The translations under genes and the position numbers were made by a program. The notes below the pieces were generated by a model, which had not been told where the DNA came from, did not search any database, and saw only the letters and a list, made by a program, of their open reading frames with translations. From a bacterium (GTDB lineage: Bacteria; Acidobacteriota; Terriglobia; Terriglobales; Acidobacteriaceae), in contig JAMFSC010000221.1 of assembly GCA_026225095.1 (NCBI GenBank), positions 1 to 38,448 on the forward strand: a stretch of DNA of 38,448 nt. The letters run 5' to 3'. Of this stretch, positions 1-8,731 are shown piece by piece. Every line of letters begins with the position of its first letter. The first letter of the stretch is position 1.

Positions 1-1
1 C

Positions 2-967
2 CTCTTCGAGCACCCTCCCTACGACCTCGCCCTCGCCACCCGCATGGCCGAGGTCGCCGAGTTCTACTCACTCGACCTCCTCCACGTCCACTACGCCATC
101 CCCCACTCCCTCTCCGCATACCTCGCCAAGCAGATGCTCGCCACCCGCAACATCCACCTGCCTTTCATCACCACGCTCCACGGCACCGACATCACCCTCG
201 TCGGTCTCGACCCCTCCTACCTCCCCATCACCCGCTTCGGTATCGAGCAGTCCGACGGCGTCACCGCCATCTCCTCCCACCTCCGCGACCGCACCCACGA
301 GGCCTTCGCCATCACCCGCCCCATCGAGGTCATCCGCAACTTCGTCAACTGCGACCTCTACAAACGCGACCCCGACCGCCGAGCCGCCCTCCGCTCCCGC
401 TTCGCCGAACCCGAAGAGAAGCTCCTCGTCCACCTCTCCAACTTCCGCCCCGTCAAGCGCGTCGCCGACGTCGTCGAGGTCTTCGCCCGCGTCTGCCGCG
501 TCCTTCCCGCCCGCCTCATGCTCATCGGCGACGGCCCCGACCGCTCCATCGCCGAGCATCTCGCCCGCCAATACAACATCCAGGACCGCATCCACTTCCT
601 CGGCAAGCAGGACAACGTCCACGACCTCCTACCCGTCGCCGACCTCATGATCATGCCCTCCCAGATGGAGTCCTTCGGCCTGGCCGCCCTCGAAGCCATG
701 GCCTGCAGCGTCCCCGCCATCGCCACCCGCGTCGGAGGAGTCCCCGAGCTCATCGACGACGGCGTCAACGGCCTCCTCTTCGACGTCGGCGACGTAGACT
801 CCATGGCCGAAGCCGCCATCGATCTCCTCCAGAACCCCACCCGTCTCGACCAGATGGCCACCGCCGCCCGCCACACCGCTCAAAAACACTTCTGCGCGAC
901 CAGCATCATCACCCTCTACGAGCAGTTCTACGAACACATCATCGCCGCCCACCCCAGGCCACTCTAG
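2..967 (+). CDS. bshA: N-acetyl-alpha-D-glucosaminyl L-malate synthase BshA, 5'-truncated by the window
   Basis: This is a GT4-type retaining glycosyltransferase. In bacillithiol synthesis BshA joins UDP-GlcNAc and L-malate in the cytoplasm, the first step of the pathway. The reading frame is already open at base 2 (LFEHPPYDLALATRM), so the ATG at 44 is internal. About 321 residues are present against roughly 375-380 for complete BshA, so some 55 N-terminal residues lie outside the window. Visible marks are LLHVHYAIPHS, TTLHGTDITLVG, SNFRPVKRV at the start of the second Rossmann domain, LIGDGPD, and the GT4 EX7E motif in ESFGLAALEAMA, followed by TRVGGVPELI. The segments around the malate site look BshA-like rather than like a general GT4 enzyme. 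Codons end very strongly in C. Repeat A1 follows the stop codon closely. A different GT4 function is possible but less likely. Confidence 0.88.
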   Translation, partial: LFEHPPYDLALATRMAEVAEFYSLDLLHVHYAIPHSLSAYLAKQMLATRNIHLPFITTLHGTDITLVGLDPSYLPITRFGIEQSDGVTAISSHLRDRTHEAFAITRPIEVIRNFVNCDLYKRDPDRRAALRSRFAEPEEKLLVHLSNFRPVKRVADVVEVFARVCRVLPARLMLIGDGPDRSIAEHLARQYNIQDRIHFLGKQDNVHDLLPVADLMIMPSQMESFGLAALEAMACSVPAIATRVGGVPELIDDGVNGLLFDVGDVDSMAEAAIDLLQNPTRLDQMATAARHTAQKHFCATSIITLYEQFYEHIIAAHPRPL

Positions 968-972
968 AACGC

Positions 973-1074
973 ATTGCCTATTGGCACAAAATCGGGTGCC
1001 CCACCTTCGCGACACGCCTCATCGTCGCTAAGGTGGGCCGGAGCGCCACGGCACCCAACGCAGAACTCCACATC
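973..1074 (+). repeat. Dispersed repeat family A, copy A1
   Basis: The core at 994-1056 is shared with copies at 2130-2192 and 38159-38221, all on the plus strand. It folds as nested stems. The outer GGGTGCC (994-1000) pairs with GGCACCC (1050-1056). The inner CCACCTTCGCGAC (1001-1013) pairs with GTCGCTAAGGTGG (1024-1036) with one mismatch. The block ATTGCC at 973 is also shared between copies. This copy starts just after the bshA stop and runs up to the stop codon of the convergent DUF3738 gene. It may act as a 3' hairpin for bshA, but there is no T-tract. Confidence 0.85.
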
Positions 1075-2015
1075 TAGTTCTCCCCAGGCCGTTCCACCCG
1101 GTCGATCACCAGCACCCTGACCATCCCCTTCCTCGCAGAGAGTCTCAGCCCAAGCTGCTCCCGCAGAGCCTCCTGAAACGTAGGCCCCGAGACCTCCTTG
1201 CCATCGCCCGTTTCCAGCACCCACTCCAACCTCAGGTCGAAGCTTCCCTCCAGCCCCGTCTCATCGATCACCGGCCGCGGCACGGTCATCATCCCCGTCT
1301 GAGTCGGCAGCGATGTCGCCAGAAGATCGAGCGTGACGCCGCGCCCTCCGAAGCTCACCCTGCCCGGAGCATTCGGCTGCACATGAGCCAGAACCCCACA
1401 CAACCCCGGCATCCCCCGTGGCGCAGCCGAACCCACCCTACACGAATCCTCCACATGCGTCCGAAGCTGCGGCCCCGTCTTCCCCGCCTTCGCCAGCACC
1501 AGCCCAAACACCGGAGCCTGCCTCTCCTCCCAATGCGCCACCAGCCCAAACCGTTCCCGCAGCACCACCTGCATCATCCGCCGCATCTGATCCTTCGTGG
1601 GATGCCCCTCGGCCCTTGCTTCAATATCAAACCGCGCCAGATTCACCCATGCCGGAACGTTCGATCCAAGCCCCTTGAACAGGTTGAACCGCAGCGCAAG
1701 CTCCTGGGTTCCATTCAGCTTGTAGGCAAACACGATGTAACGCATCAACGGCTGATTCGTCGCCGAAAAGTACCCACCCTGCGGAGCGACCGCGGCCCCC
1801 TCGTCCACGGTCGAGTAAGCATTCCCACTGTCCAGTGAAAAGTTACTCTTCGACTCACCGTCCGACCTGTTCTCCTTCACCGAGGCAACCTCGAACTCCT
1901 CCGAGCTCTGTCCCACATCACGCCTCGACGCGGCGTCCCGCAAGACACCTTCGGCCCTTCCGATGGTTCCAACCAGCAGCAACACCGCAATGAACCCCGC
2001 GCCGGAACTCCGCAT
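1074..2015 (-). CDS. Exported DUF3738 / TIGR03435 family protein
   Basis: This is a member of the acidobacterial soil-associated family TIGR03435 (DUF3738), whose biochemical role is unknown. Family marks are FEVASVKENR near the N-terminus, then a MRRMMQVVLRERFGLVAHWE block, VFGLVLAKAGKTGP, VIDETGLEGSFDLRLEW, FQEALREQLGLRLSARKG and the terminal VLVIDRVERPGEN. The frame stays open up to a TTG at 2087. I chose the ATG at 2015 because GGAGAAG sits six bases upstream and the protein then begins with a clean signal peptide (MRSSGAGFIAVLLLVG). This gives 313 residues, normal for the free-standing form. It is convergent with bshA. The same domain forms the C-terminal third of the M56 protein at 29302-31392, so the two may be paralogues. 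Confidence 0.85.
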   Translation of the reverse strand: MRSSGAGFIAVLLLVGTIGRAEGVLRDAASRRDVGQSSEEFEVASVKENRSDGESKSNFSLDSGNAYSTVDEGAAVAPQGGYFSATNQPLMRYIVFAYKLNGTQELALRFNLFKGLGSNVPAWVNLARFDIEARAEGHPTKDQMRRMMQVVLRERFGLVAHWEERQAPVFGLVLAKAGKTGPQLRTHVEDSCRVGSAAPRGMPGLCGVLAHVQPNAPGRVSFGGRGVTLDLLATSLPTQTGMMTVPRPVIDETGLEGSFDLRLEWVLETGDGKEVSGPTFQEALREQLGLRLSARKGMVRVLVIDRVERPGEN

Positions 2016-2099
2016 CGCCCACTTCTCCAATCGACTCGCCAGCCACCACCTATGTAGCAAACTACCCCCACGCAATCCCATCGTCAAGTCCTGTATCGG

Positions 2100-2227
2100 A
2101 TTGCCAGTTGGTCCAGTTGGTATAGAGTCGGGTGCCCCACCTTCGCGACACGTCTCATCGTCGCTAAGGTGGGCCGGAGCGCCACGGTACCCGACCCAGA
2201 ACCCTACATCTTCAGCGAATCCGCTCC
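2100..2227 (+). repeat. Dispersed repeat family A, copy A2
   Basis: The core is at 2130-2192. The outer stem is GGGTGCC with GGTACCC, where one pair is G-U instead of G-C compared with copy A1. Homology with copy A3 continues through CAGCGAATC to about 2227. It lies between the divergent DUF3738 gene and the large exported-protein gene. The apparent coding extension of the latter upstream of 2229 runs through this repeat, which argues against those upstream starts. Confidence 0.85.
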
Positions 2228-2369
2228 AATGAATACCAACGAATCCTCAAACACAGCCAGCTCTATCTCCCAAAAGGCCGACTTGGCGACCCAATGCAAT
2301 CCAGACCTGGCGAATACCCTCCCCTGTCCCACAACCCCCCCATCAACCCCGGCGTCTAACAAGGCCGCT

Positions 2370-5003
2370 ATGAAAGTTAAGCAAGCCCTTGCCTGTCTCC
2401 TCGCCGCAGCCTCCCTCCCCTCAGTCCTCCGCGCCGACGATCCCGCCCGCTTCGACCTCATCGGTCCCAAAATCCAGGTCCGCGTCACCCGCGGATTCAC
2501 CACGCTCCCCATCGCCCAGGTCCCCAACCTCCAGCCCGGCGACAAGATCTGGCTCAAGGCCGACCTCCCACCCAGCCAGTCCAACCATCTTCTCCTCATC
2601 GTCGCGTTCCTCCGCGGCACCACCAACGAGCCCCCCGACAACTGGTTCACCGAGATCGATACCTGGGACAAAAAGGATCGTGAAGGCACCGTCGTCACCG
2701 TCCCCGCAGACGCCCAGCAGGCCCTCCTCTTCATCGCACCCGAAACCGGAGGCGACTTCAAGACGCTCCGTTCCGCCGTCAAAGGCAAGCCCGGCCTCTT
2801 CATCCGCGCCGACGCCGACCTCAACCAGGCATCCTTCGAGCAGCAGCGCATCGAACGCTACCTGGCCGCCATGAAGACCGTCACCGGCACCGACCAGAAG
2901 GCCATCGAGGACCACTCCGCAAAACTCGCCGCCACCCTCGCCCTCAAGCCCGACGACAAGTGCTTCAAGCAGCCCGTCGAACAGCAGGTCAACTGCCTCA
3001 CCCAGTCCAGCGCTCCCGTCCTCCTCGCCGACGGACACGGCCAGAGCATCGCCGAGGCCCTATCCACCGGAGCCTCCTCCGACTTCATCACCGCAGCCGC
3101 CGTCACCCCCGCAGCCGGTGCCGGCGTCTACTCCGCCTACGTCGGAGCCGTGGTCGACCTCGTCCACCTCGTCACGCTCCTCCGCACCGCTCAGTATCAA
3201 TACATCCCCGGCCTCAGCTTCCCCGAGGACGCCACCCTCAATCTCAAACTCAACGCCCCGCCCTCCTTCGTCAATCCCAAGACGGTCATCGTCATCGGCC
3301 TCCCGGCCATCCAGAAGGCCGTCCTTCCTCCCCTCCATTCGCACGATCCCAACGCCGTCGCCTGCCTCCTCCAACCCAGGATGACGCTGCAACTGGAAGG
3401 CGCACCCCTCGTCTTCTCCACCAGCTTCGCCCACGACATCGTCCTGCGCCTCAACCAGACCGCCGGCTCGACATCCGACCTCCCCCTCAAGCCGGACGCG
3501 TTCGAAGGCGGTCTCATCGTCACGAAACCCGAAGCCCACCGTCCCGTCGAAGGCGCCACTCCGCCCAAATCTGACGCGAAACCTCCCACCGGCTCCGAAC
3601 TTACGGTCACCGGAACCGTTCGCGGCAAATGGGGCTTTGACTCCTTCGACGGTCCCACCCTCACCCTCCAGCAGGTCGCGGGCAAAAACTGGAAGGTGGT
3701 CGGCGACACCCAACTCCTCGCCGGCAAGGACAATCACCTCACCCTCCAGGGCGACGGCACTGCCTGCGTCCAGCACATCGCCCTCACCAGCGAAAAGGAA
3801 AAGCCCGTCGACGTCTCGTTCAAACCCGACGCCGGAAAGGACGGCAAAGGCGCAAAGAACACCCTGGCCCTCGACGTCTCCCTCAAAACCATCCAGCCCG
3901 GCGGATACACCCTCGCGGTCCAGCAGTTCGGCGATCCCGCACCGCAGAAGGTCCCCCTCACCGCCTACACCGCCGACATCCATCTCGACGCCGTGAAAAT
4001 CCACGCGGGAGACAACGCCGCCATCCTGACCGGGCAAGGCCTCAAAGATGTCGTCTCCATCCAGCTCGGAGATCAGGCCTTCACCCCCACAGCAACCGGC
4101 AACGACGACAAGACCGTCCACCTCGAAGCCAAATCGCCCGTCTCACCCGCCGACGGCTCCAACGCCAGTGTCAAGCTCAAGGACGGCCGCACAATGGACG
4201 TCAAGGTCTCCGCCGCCGCCGCCCGTCCCGCCCTCAAGCTCCTCTCGTTCAAGGCCACCTCCGCTCCATCGCAGGGAGCCATCCCCGTCACCCTCGGCGC
4301 CAAAGACGATATCCCACTGGAAGGGCAACTCACCTTCGTCGTCCAGACGAAAGACGTCTTCCCCCGCACCCAGACCGTCGAGGTGGCCACCGCCGACGGC
4401 TCCGTCCACACCAGCCTCTCGCTCGCCGCCAACAACCTCGTCCTCCAGGACGGCCACACCGCCGTCGCCAACCTCGACCCGTCGAAGGCCTTCGGACAGT
4501 CCGCCTTTGGCAAACTCCAGATGCGCCCCGTAGCCGCCGACGGAACACCCGGCGACTGGACCCCCCTCGGCACCCTCGTCCGCGCCCCGCAGATCACAGC
4601 CATCGAGTGCACCACCTCGGAAGCCCCGACCTGCAAGGCCAACGGCAAGAATCTCTTCCTCGCCCAGTCCTTCAGCGCAGCCCAGGACTTCTCGAAGCCC
4701 ACCGAGGTCCCGACCGGCTTCGCCGAAGGCAGCCTCCCCGTGCCCACCCCCACCGACGGCGCGACTCTCTACCTGAAACTCCGCGACGACCCCGCGGCGA
4801 TCGCCACCATCAAACTTCCGACCCCCATCCAGAAGCCCGCCCCAGCTCCCTCCCAGTCCGCCGCTCCAGCCCCGCCGGCAACCCCTTCCGAGGCTCCGTC
4901 CACCGCCACACCGACCCCTGCCGCAGCCGCGAAGCCCGCCAGCCCACCATCCCCCGCGCCCGTACCCAAACCCGCCACCCCGGCCCCCACACCCAATATT
5001 TAG
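2370..5003 (+). CDS. Large exported protein of unknown function with a Pro/Ala-rich C-terminus
   Basis: I do not recognise the family. The chosen start at 2370 gives a good Sec signal peptide (MKVKQALACLLAAASLPSVLRA, then DD) and 877 residues. An in-frame ATG at 2229 and further upstream codons would add low-complexity residues partly encoded by repeat A2. After the signal peptide comes a beta-rich region containing TRGFTTLPIAQVPNLQPGDKI. A helical patch follows with several Cys (KCFKQPVEQQVNCLTQ), then Ig/IPT-like stretches such as AAILTGQGLKDVVSIQLGD. The last 60 or so residues are almost only Pro, Ala, Ser and Thr, like a cell-wall or periplasmic linker. The protein is probably periplasmic or surface-exposed. 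No catalytic motif was seen. Third positions are strongly C-rich, as in bshA, which supports this frame being coding. Confidence 0.7.
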   Translation: MKVKQALACLLAAASLPSVLRADDPARFDLIGPKIQVRVTRGFTTLPIAQVPNLQPGDKIWLKADLPPSQSNHLLLIVAFLRGTTNEPPDNWFTEIDTWDKKDREGTVVTVPADAQQALLFIAPETGGDFKTLRSAVKGKPGLFIRADADLNQASFEQQRIERYLAAMKTVTGTDQKAIEDHSAKLAATLALKPDDKCFKQPVEQQVNCLTQSSAPVLLADGHGQSIAEALSTGASSDFITAAAVTPAAGAGVYSAYVGAVVDLVHLVTLLRTAQYQYIPGLSFPEDATLNLKLNAPPSFVNPKTVIVIGLPAIQKAVLPPLHSHDPNAVACLLQPRMTLQLEGAPLVFSTSFAHDIVLRLNQTAGSTSDLPLKPDAFEGGLIVTKPEAHRPVEGATPPKSDAKPPTGSELTVTGTVRGKWGFDSFDGPTLTLQQVAGKNWKVVGDTQLLAGKDNHLTLQGDGTACVQHIALTSEKEKPVDVSFKPDAGKDGKGAKNTLALDVSLKTIQPGGYTLAVQQFGDPAPQKVPLTAYTADIHLDAVKIHAGDNAAILTGQGLKDVVSIQLGDQAFTPTATGNDDKTVHLEAKSPVSPADGSNASVKLKDGRTMDVKVSAAAARPALKLLSFKATSAPSQGAIPVTLGAKDDIPLEGQLTFVVQTKDVFPRTQTVEVATADGSVHTSLSLAANNLVLQDGHTAVANLDPSKAFGQSAFGKLQMRPVAADGTPGDWTPLGTLVRAPQITAIECTTSEAPTCKANGKNLFLAQSFSAAQDFSKPTEVPTGFAEGSLPVPTPTDGATLYLKLRDDPAAIATIKLPTPIQKPAPAPSQSAAPAPPATPSEAPSTATPTPAAAAKPASPPSPAPVPKPATPAPTPNI

Positions 5004-5065
5004 AGCTGTTCTCCAGTTGTTGTGGTCGTCCGCGACGAAGGCCGGGTCCAGACGGCGCTTCAGCC

Positions 5066-5293
5066 GGCGCGATAAACGCACAAGAACATACCACTTTCGA
5101 AACACTGCCCGCTGTCCAGTTTTTCCATGCAAAGTACCACATCCGGCACGCAAAAAACTCCTGGTAAAACATTGGGAAATCTGCATCGTCTACCACCAAC
5201 CCGTTTAGAAAACCATAGATGCAGACATCTCGCGAAAAACAGCGATTTCAGACCACTTTATTAGACCATTAGACCCATGTGGTCCGACCATTT
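5066..5293 (+). repeat. Dispersed repeat family B, copy B1 (forward)
   Basis: About 225 bp shared with the inverted copy at 10398-10632, and in its first half with 38340-38448. Matching blocks in order are GCGCGATAAACGCA, TACCACTTTC, CTGTCCAGTTTTTCCATGCA, CTGGTAAAACATTGGGAAAT, AACCCGTTTAGAA, GATGCAG, CAGCGATTTCA, ACCACTTTATTAG and finally the palindrome TGGTCCGACCA. It fills most of the 318-bp gap between two convergent genes (5004-5321). I see nothing else in that gap. Confidence 0.85.
5280..5290. promoter_or_regulatory. GntR/FadR-like palindrome inside repeat B1
   Basis: TGGTCCGACCA is a perfect inverted repeat around one central base and fits the TGGTnnnACCA pattern of FadR-subfamily GntR operators. 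It lies 15 bases after the conserved TTATTAG block, exactly as in copy B2, although those 15 bases differ between copies. Here it lies between two gene ends, so control of a neighbouring promoter is not obvious. Confidence 0.45.
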
Positions 5294-5321
5294 GGTTGGC
5301 AATGTGGGCCCTTCTTCCTCT

Positions 5322-6335
5322 TCAGAAAGAAGGCCGAGTCCCCTGCGTCTCTCGAACGTACGCGTCAAAGCGATGCCGAACCGTGAACCCCAGTTCGTCA
5401 TAAAGCCGCACTGCAGGATGATTCGCCTCCGTAACGGTGAGCGTGATCGCCTCGAACGGCCCCTGGGCAAGTTCCCCCATCGCATGACGCATCATGAAGC
5501 CGCCGAGTTGGCGCCCGCGATACTGCTTGCTGATGCAAAGTTGCGTAATATGCGCCGTGTCATTCCGAACCCTGGAACAAAGCAGGATTCCAGCAAGCGC
5601 ACGGCTCTCGGGATCGTGAAGCACCCACGATGATCGTGGATCGAAGATCCCGCAACCGGGAAAGCGGACGATGTTGTGCAGGAAGCGCAGCGATCCGTTC
5701 AACGATCTGTACTGATCGTTGATCTGCGCATCGATATGCCCTTCGTACGCCATGCGGATCAGCTCGGCAGCCGGTTGGTAGTCCGCCGGAAGCCAGCGGC
5801 GAAGCTCAAGCCCGGCCGGAAGTCTCTGCGCAGCCCCAAAGGAACCGGGCCGTAGAGCCACCCGAAACCGGCCCAGATCAATCTCCATGAAGAGCCGCGG
5901 GTAGTTCTGAAAACCCTTCCGCTCGAATGGTAATCCGAGGTCTCCGCTGTTATAAAGCAGCAACTGCGACTCGATCCGCTCGATCTCAGGCGAGTGATCG
6001 AGGATCTGGACAAGATGCCGCAGCAACTCATGAGCGGTTTCCAGAGGGGACAAGACATGATTCTCCACGGCAAACACGTCCCCGATCACCGCCTTGTAGC
6101 CTTCGTACACACAGAAGCTATACCCACAGACCTTACCGCGGTCGAGCGCAACGAAGCCCGGAAGAATCCGGGAGTCCAGATATTGAAGCAGGAGCTCGAT
6201 GGCCCCCGTGTAATCCCACCGCAGGCGCTGTTGCCACACCCGCGCCTCGGATTCAAGCAAACCCTTCAACTGACGCGCGGAGAAATGCCGGAGATCCAGA
6301 ATCTCGAGTTCCGCCTTCACCAGGTTTCCCGCCAC
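5322..6335 (-). CDS. GNAT-family N-acetyltransferase
   Basis: A 337-residue protein with a C-terminal GNAT fold, which would transfer an acyl group from acyl-CoA to an amine. The acetyl-CoA-binding motif A is visible as CISKQYRGRQLGGFMM, followed by VTEANHPAVRLYDELGF, the typical beta6-beta7 end of GNAT domains. The N-terminal half (GFVALDRGKVCGYSFCVYEG) looks like a second, degenerate GNAT unit. The start is a GTG at 6335 with GGAAGG about eight bases upstream, inside the 27-base gap after the glycosyltransferase stop codon. It is the last gene of a five-gene minus-strand run (10253 to 5322). The substrate is unknown. Confidence 0.8.
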   Translation of the reverse strand: MAGNLVKAELEILDLRHFSARQLKGLLESEARVWQQRLRWDYTGAIELLLQYLDSRILPGFVALDRGKVCGYSFCVYEGYKAVIGDVFAVENHVLSPLETAHELLRHLVQILDHSPEIERIESQLLLYNSGDLGLPFERKGFQNYPRLFMEIDLGRFRVALRPGSFGAAQRLPAGLELRRWLPADYQPAAELIRMAYEGHIDAQINDQYRSLNGSLRFLHNIVRFPGCGIFDPRSSWVLHDPESRALAGILLCSRVRNDTAHITQLCISKQYRGRQLGGFMMRHAMGELAQGPFEAITLTVTEANHPAVRLYDELGFTVRHRFDAYVRETQGTRPSF

Positions 6336-6362
6336 GCGCCGCCGCCTTCCACCCAGCTCACT

Positions 6363-8294
6363 TCACCGCGCAACTGGCGCTTCCGTTGGCGTTTGGCCTG
6401 ATCCAGAGCCGCTTGGAGATACCGAAACAAGAGGAGTCCAGGTTTCGGCCGCATAAACCATGTACACCTCAAGCCCCTGGGATTCATACAGGAACAGCGG
6501 TTTGTAGATACGGCCCGCGAGCCAGTGATCGAGCGTCTCCGTATCGTTCGCCCGGAGCACCAGGAGATGCTCGGCTGAAGGTACGCCGTCGACGGCATAG
6601 TGCACCATCGGCTGATCCCGGTAGAACGCAAGGCCGTAGTCCATATCCCGCTTCACCGATTGGCTGGCAATGATGCCGACGCCTGGTGCCTGCCGGGCGA
6701 TCTCATTGGCCAGCGGCCTTGCGGAGTAGTTCAGATCCAGCTCCCTGCCGTAGAAACCAAGCAGGAAGATAAGCGATCCGACAACAGGAATGAGCGTCGC
6801 GTTCGTCATCTGTGTTGGTCCCCAGCGCTTGGTGATGTAGAGCACGACGCCACCGACAGCAATGGCTGCAACTGCTGCGCTGACCAACCAGGCGGTCGAG
6901 GGAACCAGCGTCTCGTACTTCATATGCTGTGGCGCCAGGACAAGGACGAAGACCAGGATCGCGCACACCGCGGCATGAGACCAGAGCAGCGGTGCCGCCA
7001 GTCCCTTGCGACGGATCCGATTCAGGTAGTCCCCCGTCAGAATGGTGATCGGAGGAATGGATGGAAGGATGTAGCCTGGTAGCTTCGAACCCGAGAACGA
7101 GAAGAAGATGACCGGAAAGATAGCCCAAAGAACCAGGAACTCCGGAAACGCGTCGCCGGCTCGCGAGTGGCCGAGGTAGCGTTTGGGGTCCTTCCGTACC
7201 CGCCACTCTGCAAAACAGACCTTGCAGGCACTGATCAGCGCCCTCATGGAGACAACAGTCCACGGCATCAGGCCGATCAGGATAACCGCCACGTAATACC
7301 AGAAGGGTTGATGGTGCTGGTAACGATTGGTCGCGAAGCGTTCCAGGTTGTGCTCCAGAAAGAAGGAGCGATAGAAGGTCGGGTTGCGGCGCTGGACCGC
7401 AATGTACCAGGGCAGAACGATGATCAGGTAGAGGATGACGCCTGGAACCCAGATCGTCCGGCGGAGAGCGGACCACTCCCGGCGCAGGCCAAGGAACAGG
7501 CAGATGATGGCGAGAGCCAGAAACGGAGCGACCGGGCCTTTCGCGAGCGTGGCGGCCGCCCCGAAGAAGTACAGATCAAACAGCCAGAACTTCTTCCCGG
7601 TCTCATACCACGCGTACCACCCAAGCATACCGATGCAGAAGGGGGCCGCGAGCTGCATATCGGTAGACGCGCCACGGGAGAAGGCGATGATGCCGAGCGA
7701 CGAGGCAGTGATGAGAGCAGCGTCCAGCTGTCCGCCCGGTCGAAAACGGCGCATGTGCAGATAAATCAGGATGATGAGGGCGAAGGCCCCGGACGTGGAG
7801 GGCAGACGCGCAGACCAGTCGGATACTCCGAACTCCCGGAAGAATCCCATGGCACGCCAGTAGTAAAGTGCCGGCTTCTCGAGCCAGGGCTGGCCGTAGA
7901 GAATGGGCGTGACCGTACCGCTCAGAAGGCACCGGTAGGCAGCCGTGAGGTCGGACACGCGGAGGCTGTTCGGGATCAGGTTGGTGTGAGCCGCGGTGCA
8001 GGCAGCATCGTGGGCTGCCAGCATCTCCCGCGCGATCTGGGCATAACGCGGCTCGTCGGCCCCGACCAGGCCGAGCCGATCGCCCCCGGTGTAGGGGGTG
8101 AGGCCGAAGCAGAGGAGGATCAACGTCACCACAATGAGGACCGATATCTCCCGCGCGGTGGCCGCCGTCGGCAGCACGCGTCGAAGGTGATCGGCGAGCG
8201 CCCTCGGTTGGCGTTCGCCCGAATCTGCGGATTGATGGAGGACAGTCACGTTGGGTTCAGGGGGCGAGACAAGGCTATCAGACGGAAAGCGCAA
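6363..8294 (-). CDS. ArnT/PMT-like membrane glycosyltransferase (GT39/GT83 type)
   Basis: A 643-residue polytopic membrane protein of the lipid-linked sugar:acceptor glycosyltransferase superfamily. The signature is the periplasmic loop after the first membrane helix, GADEPRYAQIAREM, with the acidic pair expected at the active site, followed by GQPWLEKPALYYW. At least ten hydrophobic helices follow. A soluble C-terminal domain is present from about residue 530 (QAPGVGIIASQSVKRDMDYG). Such enzymes decorate lipid A, glycans or proteins using polyprenyl-phosphate sugars. The start is uncertain: TTG at 8294 gives the longest form, while GTG codons at 8270 or 8249 are also possible. It begins 23 bases after rbfA and is probably cotranscribed with it. 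Confidence 0.85.
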   Translation of the reverse strand: MRFPSDSLVSPPEPNVTVLHQSADSGERQPRALADHLRRVLPTAATAREISVLIVVTLILLCFGLTPYTGGDRLGLVGADEPRYAQIAREMLAAHDAACTAAHTNLIPNSLRVSDLTAAYRCLLSGTVTPILYGQPWLEKPALYYWRAMGFFREFGVSDWSARLPSTSGAFALIILIYLHMRRFRPGGQLDAALITASSLGIIAFSRGASTDMQLAAPFCIGMLGWYAWYETGKKFWLFDLYFFGAAATLAKGPVAPFLALAIICLFLGLRREWSALRRTIWVPGVILYLIIVLPWYIAVQRRNPTFYRSFFLEHNLERFATNRYQHHQPFWYYVAVILIGLMPWTVVSMRALISACKVCFAEWRVRKDPKRYLGHSRAGDAFPEFLVLWAIFPVIFFSFSGSKLPGYILPSIPPITILTGDYLNRIRRKGLAAPLLWSHAAVCAILVFVLVLAPQHMKYETLVPSTAWLVSAAVAAIAVGGVVLYITKRWGPTQMTNATLIPVVGSLIFLLGFYGRELDLNYSARPLANEIARQAPGVGIIASQSVKRDMDYGLAFYRDQPMVHYAVDGVPSAEHLLVLRANDTETLDHWLAGRIYKPLFLYESQGLEVYMVYAAETWTPLVSVSPSGSGSGQTPTEAPVAR

Positions 8295-8317
8295 AGCTTA
8301 CGGCCATAAGGGACTTT

Positions 8318-8710
8318 TCACTGCTTCTCATTCGCCGAGGCCTGTTTCTTCTCGCGTTTGCGCATGCGACCGAGCAGTTCGTCCATCCGTCCGGTCATCT
8401 TCGCAGAACGGTCGATCGCGAAGGTCAACTCGGGGATGTGCCGTACACCCATGCGGTCGCGAAGTTGGGAACGGATGTACTCCCGCGCGGTCATCAGGCC
8501 GACTAGAGTCTCCTCTTCTTCCGTCTCATCGCCCTGAACAGCGACGAAGATGCGGGCGGACTTGCCACCAGGAGCGAGGACAACCTCTGTGACATGGGCC
8601 GAGGCGATGCGTGGGTCGGAGAGTTCGCCCTCGAGCATGGCGCCGATCTCCTCGGAGAAGGTATTCGCGACGCGGTTCCGGTGATACTGTCTTGCTCGTG
8701 GTTCGGGCAT
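8318..8710 (-). CDS. rbfA: 30S ribosome-binding factor RbfA
   Basis: RbfA is a small KH-fold protein that binds the immature 30S subunit and helps mature the 5' end of 16S rRNA. The 130 residues carry the family marks: an N-terminal helix RVANTFSEEIGAMLEGELSDPRI, the ARIFVAVQGDE strand, and the end of the KH fold in LRDRMGVRHIPELTFAIDRS. The C-terminal tail is basic and polar (KREKKQASANEKQ). The start is the ATG at 8710, 21 bases after the ylxP stop. No strong Shine-Dalgarno is seen, so translation may be coupled to ylxP. In many bacteria rbfA follows infB directly, but here infB is 17 kb away on the other strand. Confidence 0.95.
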   Translation of the reverse strand: MPEPRARQYHRNRVANTFSEEIGAMLEGELSDPRIASAHVTEVVLAPGGKSARIFVAVQGDETEEEETLVGLMTAREYIRSQLRDRMGVRHIPELTFAIDRSAKMTGRMDELLGRMRKREKKQASANEKQ

Positions 8711-8731
8711 GTTGATTCTATGATAAATGGT

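Noticed and set aside
973..2227. Repeats A1 and A2 as ends of an insertion sequence around the DUF3738 gene
   Set aside because: They are in direct orientation, no transposase lies between them, and a third copy occurs far away without such a gene.
3060..4121. Long open frame on the minus strand opposite the large exported protein
   Set aside because: It is a shadow of the strongly C-ending codons of the plus-strand gene and is rich in Gly, Glu, Asp and Val without any motif.
4143..5186. Gly/Arg-rich minus-strand open frame
   Set aside because: It is an antisense shadow of the Pro/Ala-rich tail and runs into repeat B1.
5093..5199. Small protein-coding gene in the B repeats (peptides containing AWKNWTAGS in B1 and B2)
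   Set aside because: The similarity follows from DNA similarity of the repeat; copy B3 has a one-base insertion that breaks the frame, and no Shine-Dalgarno or family support was seen.
7167..8309. Long plus-strand open frame opposite the GT39-type gene
   Set aside because: The minus-strand gene has clear family motifs; the plus-strand translation is hydrophilic and motif-free.
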